DNA of 64,000 bases from Paracoccus sp. IB05. Lineage in GTDB: Bacteria; Pseudomonadota; Alphaproteobacteria; Rhodobacterales; Rhodobacteraceae. A program made the position numbers and the translations under genes. The DNA is taken from assembly GCF_016405985.1 (NCBI RefSeq), contig NZ_JAEFCF010000009.1:1-64000 (forward strand). Reading direction: 5' to 3'. Shown piece after piece: positions 17,163 through 26,400 of this stretch (position 1 is its first letter; every line of letters starts with the position of its first letter). The notes below the pieces were generated by a model. It saw only the letters and a list, made by a program, of their open reading frames with translations, made no database searches and was not told where the DNA came from.

Positions 17163-17319
17163 GCATGCTTCCGGGACAGCGACGGGCGGGCAGGGCGGAG
17201 GCCGCCCGGGGAGCAAACCGGCCCTGCCAGACCCAGACCCCCGGCCAGGGGTTCGGGATGGAAAGGCGAGGCTTGCGAGACAGCACTCCTCCCCGGGGAT
17301 CAGGCGGGGCAGGCGGGGA

Positions 17320-20300
17320 TCAGGTGATCGAGACGCCCGCGACCAGCGCCAGTCTGACCAGAGAGGGCAGCGAGGAAGCGCCGGTTTTGCGCATGACCGC
17401 GGCGCGATGATTTTCCACCGTGCGCTGATTGATCCCGAGTTTGGCGGCGATGTTCTTGTTCGCCGCCCCTTCGAGGACCAGCGCCAGTACATCATGCTCG
17501 CGCAGGGTGAGGGATGCGAAGATTGCCTGTGCCGCCCGGCGTGCCTCGCTTTTCGCCTGGTCGCCGGGCGAGCCGGCAATGGCACGCGCAACACTCGAAA
17601 GCAGGTCTTTCGCGCTGGCCGGCTTTTCGATGAGATCAGACGCGCCCGCCTTCATCGCGGCCACGGCCATTGCCGCATCGCCATGGCCTGTCAGGATGAT
17701 CGCGGGAATGTCGATGTTCAGGCGACGAAGGGTTTCCAGCAGCGCCACACCTCCCTGCCCGGGCAAGAGCCCGTCTACGATCAGGCAATCGCCCCTGACA
17801 GGCCGTGAGCCTGCCAGAAAGGCCTCGGCCGAGGCCCAGGTGGCGGCTTTCCAGCCCTCGGATTCGAAAAGCCTGCGCAGGGTGTCGCGGATCATGGGGT
17901 CGTCATCCACGACATGGATCGTCGCGCTGCCCGGGATTGCGGGGCGATCGCCCGGGTCAGAAGGGCTGGTCCGCAGGATATCTGAGACGCGGCGCAGCAG
18001 GGCCTGCAATGCGGCGGGTTTGGAGATCTGGTGAAAGGGTGTCGCCGCGATGCTGCGCATGGTTGCGACCGTGATGTCGCCGGTCAGAATAATCGTGGGA
18101 ACGTCGCTTGCGGTCAGGCGACAGAGCTCAGTGGCAAGCATCAGCCCGCTCATATCGCCGCGCAGCGCCATATCGGTCAGAAGAAGGTCGGGGGCGCCAT
18201 TGCCGTCGCCCGCCCAGTGCAGCGCAAGCTTTGGATCCCCGAAAGCGATGACGGAATGCCCCTCGGTTTCAAGCAGACCGCCAAGCAGCATGCGCAGCGG
18301 CTCGTCATCTTCAACGAGAAGGATCCGCCCGACCCGCCGGAGGGGCTGCGCCTCCGGGGATCCGGCCTCGGGAGGCGCGATGGCGCGCGCGGCTTCTGTC
18401 TGGGCCATCGTGATCGCGAAGGCCGAGCCCGTGCCTGCGACCGAGCGGAGCGAAACGGGGTGGCCCAGCAATGTCCCGAGCCATCTTACGATCGAAAGAC
18501 CAAGGCCGAGACCATGTGCAGACTGCAGTGTGGACTTTCCGACCTGGTAATAGGGTTCGAATATCGCCTCGAGTTCGGAGACTGCCACGCCAATACCGCT
18601 GTCGCAGACCACAAGCTGCACAGCGCCATCCCTGCGCCTGCACCCGATCAGGATGCTGCCGCGAAACGTGTATTTCAGCGCATTCGACAAAAGGTTGCGC
18701 AGCATCTGTTCCAGCAGTTGCGGGTCGGTCCGGACCCAGGCGGAGCTTTGGATGACGCGCAGCCTCAGGCCTTTCTGATGGCAAAGCGGGCCGAATTCCT
18801 CTGCCATGCGCTCCAGCAGGGGCGCGACCGGAACAGAACGGATGGCGGGCCGGATGATGCCGGATTCGATACGGTTCACATCCAGCAGCGAATCCAGCAT
18901 GCCGGTCATCGACCCCAATATGCGCTCGAGCAGCGCCGCAAGCCGCGCCGCTTCGTCAGGCTGTTGGTTGCGCGCCATGAGCCCATGCAACAGGGTCAGA
19001 GATTGCAGGGGCTGGCGCAGATCATGGCTTACGGCTGCGAGGAAACGCGATTTCGCCCGGGTCACGCGATCCGCTTCATGCATTGCCTCGACCAGCGCCG
19101 CATTCGTGCGTTTGCGTTCGCTGATATCGGTAAAGGTGATCACCACGCCGTCGATGCGCCCGTCGCTGGTCCGATAGGGCTGGATCCGGCGCAGGAACCA
19201 GACCTCGCCGGCTGTGGCGCCCGCGCCCGCGCCCGCAATCTCGCGCTCGACCGGAACCGTTGTTTTCAGCACGGCGCGCGCATCGGGGATCAGTCCGCTA
19301 TCCTCGGACAGGGCGGCCAGATCAGCCAGCGGACGACCGACATCGGTGGCGATCACCCGAAAGACCGTACGCGCCGCAGGTGTGAAAAAGCGGATATTGA
19401 GGTCAGCATCCAGAAACAGCGTGGCAATATCGGTGCTGTAGAGAACATTTTGCAAATCGTCCGCCGTGGTGCGGTGCCGCTCCAGCGATTCCTGGAGCTG
19501 GCCATTCAGCGCGGTCAGTTCTTCGTTCAGGGACTGCAGCTCTTCGCGCGATGCCAGCAGCTCTTCATTGGTCGCCTGGAATTCCTCGCTGATCGAGCGG
19601 GCTTCGGCGGTGTCGGCCTCATTGGCTTCGATCGCCTTTTCCAGATCGCGCTGCGCCTGCAGGAGATCGTCGCGAAGCGTCGCAATCTCGGCTTCCAGCG
19701 CTGGAACAAGCGCGCCTTCCTGGCTTTGCGGGGTGGCCGAGCCGGAAAGCGGCAAAGGCCGGGCATCATCGACAAAGCAGGCCAGAAGCAGCGGCTCGTT
19801 CCCGGCGGAGAGCGCATGCAGCGCAATGCTGTAGCCGGCCCCGCAGCTCAGGCGCCCGCCGGTTACGGTCACCAGCGGCGTCCGGGCATCGCAAAGCGCT
19901 GCCGCCTCCCGCAGCCTGACGCGCAGAAATCTCGGGATCAGCGCCGGGAATGTGTTGTCAGGATGGCCCTGCGGCAGATTCAGATAGCGCTCTGTTGACC
20001 CGAGAAAATACAGGCATTCCAGCCGGCGGTTCATCAGCACGGCGGCGGGGGCGTAGCTTTCGAGAAGGATCTTCTGGCACAGATCGGCCAGATCGGTCGT
20101 GCGTCGTACGGGTGGCACGGGCATGGGGCGCGGGCCGGCGGTCGCAAAAAGGCCGTCTGACTGCGCCCGCCCGTTCCTGCGCCAGAGCCGCGCGTCTTTG
20201 TTGGCGAGGGTGAAACGGCCATCCTCCGGACCCGGTGTCTCGGCCTGGCCCAGCAGCAGCAGGCCATCGGGGCGCAAGGCAAAACTGCACAACCCGATCA

Positions 20301-21624
20301 CCCGGCGCTGCGCTTCGGCGCCAAGATAGATCAGCACATTGCGGCACGACACCAGATCAAGGCGCGAAAAGGGCGGATCCGACAGCAGATCGGCCTCGGC
20401 AAAGACCAGCGTCTCGCGCAAAGCGGGCGTGACCCGCCAGCCGTTCTCATCGGGCAGGAAGAACCGTGCCAGCCGGTCGGCTGAGACGCTGGTTGCGATC
20501 TCTGCCGGATAAAACCCGTCGCGCGCCGTGGCGATGGCCTCGGGATCCACATCCGTGGCGAAGATCTGTAACCCGGCTGTGATGCCGGTTTGCGCCATTG
20601 CCTCAAGGCAGATGATGGCGAGGCTGTAGGCCTCCTCGCCATTGCTGCAACCGGCAACCCAGAGCCGCAGCGGTCGCCCGGGCGGCAAAGCGCTCAGGAG
20701 ATCCGGGATGGTCCTGTCACGCAGTTCGGCAAAGACCGCAGGATCGCGGAAAAAGCCTGTGACATGGATCAGCAGATCCGCAGAAAGACGGGTCAGCTCG
20801 TCCGCATCCGACCTGAGGATCGCCAGATAGCGATCCGCCCCATCCTTACCACAGGCGGCCAGCGCCATGCGCCGCTCGATCCGTCGGGTCAGTGTCCCGG
20901 GCTTGTAGAGCGAGATGTCTTGCTTGGTGTGACGTCCCACCAGGTCGATGATTGCGGTAAAGGCGGTATCCGATGCCCCGGTTCTGACCGCAGCAGAGGC
21001 GCCGCCGGCCCGGGGCGCCGGCTTTCGCGGCCCCCGGGCCAGGATGGCGTCGATCACTGCCGGCATTGCGGCCGTTTTCAGGATATGGTCGACACGGCCT
21101 GTTGCAATCGCGGCTTCCGGCATTCCCCTGTATCCCGCCTCATGCGGGTCCTGAGCGATCACCACCGCACCGCTGTCGGCCAGGGCTTCGATGCCGATGC
21201 TGCCATCCGTTCCCGTGCCCGACAGGATGATGCAGGTGGTCTGTGTATTTGCCTCATGGGCAAGGGAGCGCAGCAGGGTGTCAAAGGGCAGCCGCACGGG
21301 TTTTCCATGGGCGGGGGGCGCCAGACGAAGAACCCCCTCTTCGACCGTCAGAAAGACACCGGGAGGGATGACATGAACCCGCCCTTCGCAAAGAGGCATG
21401 GCGTCGACCGCCTCGACCACAGTCAGCCCCATGTCGGGTTCCAGAAGCCCGACCATCATACTGTCATGCGAAGGGTCGAGATGCAGCACAAGTATCAGTG
21501 CCGCCGGCAGATCCGGATGAAGCAATTTCAGCAGGGTACGGGACGCTTCCAGACCACCCGCCGATGCCCCGATGGCAATGACGGGTCTGGAAGGACTCGG
21601 GCCGTTTCCGGTCAATGCCGACAT
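17320..21624 (-). CDS. CheB-CheR-PAS-histidine kinase-REC-REC-LuxR fusion
   Basis: 1434 residues in one unbroken frame. CheB methylesterase: ~13-200, triad Ser21 (GASAGG), His48 (LHLDPS), Asp140 (SGTGTDGS). CheR methyltransferase: ~220-465, SAM loop GCSNGEEA at 325. Coiled coil: ~640-725. PAS: ~725-835. Histidine kinase: His867 (VSHDLRQP), N-box at Asn981, G-boxes DSGIGVA and GLGLGLS. REC1: ~1100-1215, Asp1151. REC2: ~1235-1345, Asp1284 and Lys in EKPAS. LuxR-type HTH: ~1370-1432 (LTLREHDVLALVLEGAANKN, RTVENHR). CheB-CheR-PAS-kinase hybrids are known; carrying two receivers and a DNA-binding domain on the same chain is unusual and would join methyl-type input, phosphorelay and transcription output. 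No chemotaxis genes flank it. The start has aaaggt upstream. Confidence 0.92.
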   Translation of the reverse strand: MSALTGNGPSPSRPVIAIGASAGGLEASRTLLKLLHPDLPAALILVLHLDPSHDSMMVGLLEPDMGLTVVEAVDAMPLCEGRVHVIPPGVFLTVEEGVLRLAPPAHGKPVRLPFDTLLRSLAHEANTQTTCIILSGTGTDGSIGIEALADSGAVVIAQDPHEAGYRGMPEAAIATGRVDHILKTAAMPAVIDAILARGPRKPAPRAGGASAAVRTGASDTAFTAIIDLVGRHTKQDISLYKPGTLTRRIERRMALAACGKDGADRYLAILRSDADELTRLSADLLIHVTGFFRDPAVFAELRDRTIPDLLSALPPGRPLRLWVAGCSNGEEAYSLAIICLEAMAQTGITAGLQIFATDVDPEAIATARDGFYPAEIATSVSADRLARFFLPDENGWRVTPALRETLVFAEADLLSDPPFSRLDLVSCRNVLIYLGAEAQRRVIGLCSFALRPDGLLLLGQAETPGPEDGRFTLANKDARLWRRNGRAQSDGLFATAGPRPMPVPPVRRTTDLADLCQKILLESYAPAAVLMNRRLECLYFLGSTERYLNLPQGHPDNTFPALIPRFLRVRLREAAALCDARTPLVTVTGGRLSCGAGYSIALHALSAGNEPLLLACFVDDARPLPLSGSATPQSQEGALVPALEAEIATLRDDLLQAQRDLEKAIEANEADTAEARSISEEFQATNEELLASREELQSLNEELTALNGQLQESLERHRTTADDLQNVLYSTDIATLFLDADLNIRFFTPAARTVFRVIATDVGRPLADLAALSEDSGLIPDARAVLKTTVPVEREIAGAGAGATAGEVWFLRRIQPYRTSDGRIDGVVITFTDISERKRTNAALVEAMHEADRVTRAKSRFLAAVSHDLRQPLQSLTLLHGLMARNQQPDEAARLAALLERILGSMTGMLDSLLDVNRIESGIIRPAIRSVPVAPLLERMAEEFGPLCHQKGLRLRVIQSSAWVRTDPQLLEQMLRNLLSNALKYTFRGSILIGCRRRDGAVQLVVCDSGIGVAVSELEAIFEPYYQVGKSTLQSAHGLGLGLSIVRWLGTLLGHPVSLRSVAGTGSAFAITMAQTEAARAIAPPEAGSPEAQPLRRVGRILLVEDDEPLRMLLGGLLETEGHSVIAFGDPKLALHWAGDGNGAPDLLLTDMALRGDMSGLMLATELCRLTASDVPTIILTGDITVATMRSIAATPFHQISKPAALQALLRRVSDILRTSPSDPGDRPAIPGSATIHVVDDDPMIRDTLRRLFESEGWKAATWASAEAFLAGSRPVRGDCLIVDGLLPGQGGVALLETLRRLNIDIPAIILTGHGDAAMAVAAMKAGASDLIEKPASAKDLLSSVARAIAGSPGDQAKSEARRAAQAIFASLTLREHDVLALVLEGAANKNIAAKLGINQRTVENHRAAVMRKTGASSLPSLVRLALVAGVSIT

Positions 21625-22216
21625 GGCCGATACCTTTTAACGCTGAAGTCGGGCGGCGAATGCGCCCAACGGACGGTACAAATGCAATCGGCGGCAGAAA
21701 ATGTGCCGGGAAATCTGACTATAGCAGAAAAGTGCAATTAAACACGCATATTTTATTTATCTTTCGGTAACGCATCCGGCGTTTTGCAGGGCTCAGTACC
21801 TGTTCGCCCATGCGCCTCGCCCCATGCCTGAGTAGATTCCGTGTCTGTGCAGCAGCAAACTTGCCGCTTAGCCTGAAGTGGTACGAGTTGATGTCGGATG
21901 TGCAGGTCCGCAACCCGGGGGCAGCCCGCTATGTCTGACTGCCCTGACCTGGGGGGCACGCTTATCAGGATTGCAGGGTGATGCGGCTGCCCGGGCGGCA
22001 CTGCGGGGCATGCGGCGTTTGTCTGGCAGAGCCTGTCACAATCTGAACCTGGCAGCTGGCAAGGCCAGGCCAGGCCAGCCGAACCCCACCTGTCCGCACA
22101 AAGTGTCCCCTATCGCCTGTCCGACTGAACGATTGCTGCAGCTCTTTGTTGGGATCGCCTGCGCCGCCCGGCGCGAAAAAGATCCTGCAACCCCGCCACG
22201 GAAAAGGAGAGACCAG
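21625..22216. other. intergenic stretch without a clear gene
   Basis: Divergent region between the fusion kinase gene and a small hypothetical gene. The first ~170 bases are AT-rich and probably hold promoters. Open frames here have poor codon usage and no recognisable protein. Confidence 0.4.
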
Positions 22217-22462
22217 ATGACGGAGCAAGATCTGACCCGGATGTTCATTGATACCCTGCGCAGTGAGGTCGAGGCCGCGCGCAGCCTGCGCCGGGCGACA
22301 AATGTGCTGACATATATTCCGCGTGAGCATTCAGAGCTTTCACAGCTGTCCTCGGGTGGGGCAGGGCTTCCGCTGCGCCCCGATGCCATCATCAGCGTTG
22401 ATCGCCTGATGCGGATCATCAGCAGGGATCGTCGCCCGGGTTACGGACCGCCGCCCGCCTGA
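22217..22462 (+). CDS. hypothetical protein (81 aa)
   Basis: 81 residues from ATG 22217, with a strong aaaaggaga ribosome site 7 bases upstream; the longer in-frame extension back to 21878 lacks coding character. Charged helical N-terminus (MTEQDLTRMFIDTLRSEVEA), then a loop and a second helix (PDAIISVDRLMRIISRD), Pro-rich tail. No cysteines, no membrane segment, no known domain recognised. Stands alone, with about 590 and 810 bases of non-coding DNA on either side. Confidence 0.6.
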   Translation: MTEQDLTRMFIDTLRSEVEAARSLRRATNVLTYIPREHSELSQLSSGGAGLPLRPDAIISVDRLMRIISRDRRPGYGPPPA

Positions 22463-22746
22463 GCATAACGGGCCAGCGCAGAGCGCGGCTTTCGCATGAC
22501 CTTTGCGGGATCCGTTACGCAACCGATCGGCTTTCTTCAGGACAAACCACCGGGTCTCCGCGCCGGTCACGGTGCACCCGGGCGAGAGAGGCATCACCAG
22601 GCTCTGGCCCCATAAGGGCCAAGGCCCCGGACAGAGCCCGCGATCTGCCGCCTCTGATATGCGGGTCATGCCTGCGCCAGTAAGCGCCAGCCGAAGGGCG
22701 ACATGTCCGACGAACCGGCCGGCATGTTTTCAGAACACAGTGCTGT

Positions 22747-22778
22747 CGGTCAGGCGGTCAGGCAGTCAGGCGGTCAGG
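22747..22778. repeat. 8-base tandem repeat, four copies
   Basis: cggtcagg repeated four times head to tail, with one mismatch in copy three (cagtcagg). Confidence 0.85.
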
Positions 22779-22848
22779 CGGGGGCCGAGCACCTCCGCCG
22801 CCCGCAACCCGGCCTTGCCAGCTTTCCGGATAACAGCGTCGCGGCGCT

Positions 22849-22876
22849 CATCAGACATCAGACATCAGACATCAGA
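22849..22876. repeat. 7-base tandem repeat, four copies
   Basis: catcaga repeated four times without mismatch, followed by a partial copy (catc). A candidate slippage-prone locus. Confidence 0.9.
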
Positions 22877-23275
22877 CATCGGGCCCCGGCTGTGACAACA
22901 GACCGCTGCAAACCTCTCCCGGTCCGGGGGGCATCTTTCTGTTCTGCCGTCGCACCCCGATCTGCCAGGGCAGGGCGGCGATGTGGTGTGTCGCCGGGTC
23001 TGCGACATCGGCGGTATTTCGTAGGGATGTCCGGTTTGCGCAATCCACGCCTTGTCTTCTGCGCTGTCCGACCCCATCTTGTTCCTGCGACTGTTGGTCC
23101 TGCGTCGAGAAGCCTCCGCCCGACCCCGTTTACCTTGATACCCTGAAATTGTCGGCACCTCGCAGATCAGGGGTGTTTCCGATTCCCGGTTCTGATCCGA
23201 CCCTGCGGCTTTTGCCTTTGCAGGGACCGAACCCCATATCCGCGCCCCAGGGCCGGATCATCAAAGGATAGTATC

Positions 23276-23410
23276 GTGGCCAAAGAAAACAAACGCGGCA
23301 ACCGCGAAGCGAAAAAGCCCAAACAGGTCAAGGTCGCGCCCGTCGCGGCACCGCTGTTCGAAAAGGGCACCCTGTTTGCGGCGGCAGCGCCAAAGAAGAA
23401 AAAGGTTTGA
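23276..23410 (+). CDS. small basic protein (44 aa)
   Basis: 44 residues from GTG 23276, with aaagga 6-11 bases upstream. Reads MAKENKRGNREAKKPKQVKV, then a neutral middle, then a PKKKKV tail. Small Lys/Arg-rich proteins with this NRGNREAKKPK pattern recur in alphaproteobacteria; function unknown, possibly nucleic-acid binding. Its last codons overlap the putative TTG start of the cyclic glucan synthase, so the two may be translationally coupled. Confidence 0.7.
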   Translation: MAKENKRGNREAKKPKQVKVAPVAAPLFEKGTLFAAAAPKKKKV

Positions 23411-26400
23411 TCCGCCTTCTCCTTTCGGCCGCGGCATGGTTGCGAAACGGGGGCGGAAGCAGGGAGAGGAGAGGTGAGACCGGCCCCGGCGCCGCAGGCG
23501 GGTTTCCCGGCGCCGCAGGCGGGTCCCCCGGTCCTGCCGGCCTTTGGTCAGACACCGCGCCTGTGCGGGCAGAGCTGTTCAGCGTCGAGCGGCTGGAGCA
23601 GCACGCGGTCACGCTGGCCGCGGCACAATCGGTTGCCCCACATCGCAACAGGATGCCGCCGCTGCGCCGCAGGCTTGATGCCAATGCCAGGGTCCTGCTC
23701 GCGGCCTGGCGGGCCAGCGCCCGGGAAGTGGCTGCCGGCCATGATGTGGTTCCGGCGGCCGACTGGCTTTTGGACAATTACCATCTGGTCGAAGCGCAGA
23801 TCCGCGAGATCCGCACCGATCTGCCCGATGGATATTACCGTCTTCTGCCCAAGCTGGCGGAGGGGCCGTTTGCGGGGTATCCGCGGGTCTTCGGTATCGC
23901 CTGGGCCTTTGTCGCCCATACCGACAGCCATTTCGACCCGAAGATCCTGCGCCGCTTTCTGCTGGCCTATCAGACGGTCCAGCCGCTGACGATCGGCGAG
24001 CTTTGGGCCGTGGCCATCACCCTGCGCATCGTGCTGGTCGAGAATCTGCGGCGGCTAGCAGATCAGATGACGCTGGGCCGGGCCGAGCGGGCCGAGGCCG
24101 ACAGCCTTGCCGATCAGATCTGTGCCCCAGGCCAGGCCCATGCGGCGCTGCTGCCCGAGGTCGAACGGCGCGCGCGTGGCCCCCTGTCCGAGGTATTCGC
24201 GGCCCAGCTGGCCAAACGCCTGCGCGACCGCGATCCGCGCACCAATCCGGCACTTGGCTGGCTCGAGGAACGGCTGGAGGCTCAGGGGACCAGCATCGAT
24301 ACGGTCGTGCGCCACGCCCAGGAACGGCAGGGGGCGTCGAATGTCACGCTGCGCAATGTGGTGACCGCGATGCGCAGCATCTCGGCCACCGACTGGGCCG
24401 ATCTCTTTGAAAGCGTCAGTCTGGTCGAGGCACGGCTTCGGGAACAGCCGGGCTATGGCGAGATGGATTTTTCCAGCCGCAACCTGTACCGCAGCGCCGT
24501 CGAAGACCTGTCGCGCGGCAGCGCGCTCAGCGAGACTGCCGTCGTGGAACAGGCGCGGGCCCGCACAGAAGTGCACCTGGCGGGAGAGGCGCAGGCCGAT
24601 CCGGGCTGGTCGCTGATCGCCGCCGGACGGCAGGCATTCGAGCGGCAGATCGGGTTTCGCCCCTCTGCCCGGCAGCGCTTTCGCCGTTGGGGGATCGCTG
24701 CGGGCTTGCGGGGCTATCTTGGCACGATCTGCGGTCTGACGCTGGCCCTGCTGGCGCTCTGCGCGGTTTGGGTGGCGGACAGCGGCCCCGGTCTCATCTG
24801 GCTCCTTGCCATGGTGCTGCCGGTCAGCGGCGTTGCGGTGATGCTGGTGGACCGGCTGGCGGGGGCCGGTCTCGGGGCGACACTGCTCCCCGGCCTCGAT
24901 CTGCGGGGCGGAGTGCCGGAACAGCTGCGCACCGTCGTTGCGGTGCCGGTTCTGGTCACCGGCAGCAAGGATCTGGAAGACCAGATCGGGGCGCTGGAGG
25001 TGCATCACCTTTCCGGGGCAGGGGGCGATCTGACCTTCATCCTGCTGACGGATAATGTGGATGCCCCTCAGGAGGTCATGCCGGAAGATGCGGCGCTGCT
25101 GGCTCAGGCAGAGGCAGGTATCGCTGCCCTGAACCGCCGTCATCCGCCGGGGCCGGCCGGTCCGCGCTTCCTGCATCTGCACCGCCCCCGGCAGTTCAAC
25201 CCCGCCGAAGGGGTCTGGATGGGGTGGGAGCGCAAACGCGGCAAACTGCATGAGCTGAACCGCCTGTTGCGCGGTGCGACGGATACCGGCTTTCGCACAG
25301 CCGACGGCGAGGTGCCGGCTGTTCCCGCTGCGGTGCGCTATGTCATCACGCTGGACGCCGACACCCGGATGCCGCGTGACACGGCGGCGCGTCTGATCGG
25401 CAAGATGGCCCATCCGCTGAACCGGCCGGTCTTCGACCCGGAGGTGCAGCGCGTGACCAGCGGCTATGGCATCCTGCAGCCGCGTGTCACCCCGGCGCTG
25501 GAGCCGGGCGCTCCGGCGACGCTTTACCATAAGGCCAGCGCCGGTCCCGGCGGGATGGATCCCTATGCATCCGCAGCCTCGGATCTGTGGCAGGATCTGT
25601 TCGGCGAGGGCGCCTTCACCGGCAAGGGCATTTATGACATCGACGCTTTCGAGGCCGCGATGCGCGATCGGGTGCCCGAAAATACCCTGCTGAGCCATGA
25701 TCTGCTGGAGGGCATCTTTGCCCGCGCCGGTCTTGCCTCGGATGTTGAGCTGGTCGAGACATTTCCGGGTCGCACCGATATCGCCGCGCGCCGCCAGCAC
25801 CGCTGGACACGGGGCGACTGGCAGCTCCTGCGCTGGCTTTTTGCGCCCGCCGTGCCGATGCTGGGCCGGGTCAGGATGGCCGATACGCTGCGCCGCTCGC
25901 TGATCGCGCCCTCGATGCTGGCGGCGCTGGTGCTGGGATGGGTGCTGCCGGGAGGGGCCGCACTGGCCGCGACGCTGCTGCTGCTCGCTGCGCTTGCTGT
26001 ACCGCTGGTGTGGCCGGCGGTTCTCGGGCTGATCCCGCACCGGGCCGGGCTGGATCTGTCGGGCCTGTTGCGCCAGGCGGCGGGCGATCTGGCGATGACG
26101 GGCCTGCGGGTCGGGCTGGCGGTGACATTCCTTGCCGATACCGCCTGGCGGATGATGGATGCGATCCTGCGCAGCCTGTGGCGGAGCGGCGTTTCGCACC
26201 GCCATCTGCTGCAATGGACCACGGCGGCGCAGGCCGCGGGCGGGGCGAGACCCGGGCCGTGGCGCCTCGCATGCTTCATGGCCGGCGGCATCGGCCTTGG
26301 CGTTGCGCTGGTGGGGGTGGCCGTGCTCATCGCGCCGGCAGCGGCGCCGCTGGCGCTGCCTTTTGCAGCATTGTGGCTTTGTGCGCCGTTGATTGCATGG

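Larger units (their letters stand above)
22463..23275. other. ~810-base non-coding stretch with short tandem repeats
   Basis: No gene seen on either strand. It contains two short tandem-repeat tracts (22747-22778 and 22849-22876) listed separately. The rest is GC-rich without hairpin terminators that I could identify. Confidence 0.4.

Noticed and set aside
18031-19998. 655-codon plus-strand open frame
   Set aside because: Antisense to the CheB-CheR-kinase fusion; no recognisable motif, Arg/Gln-rich.
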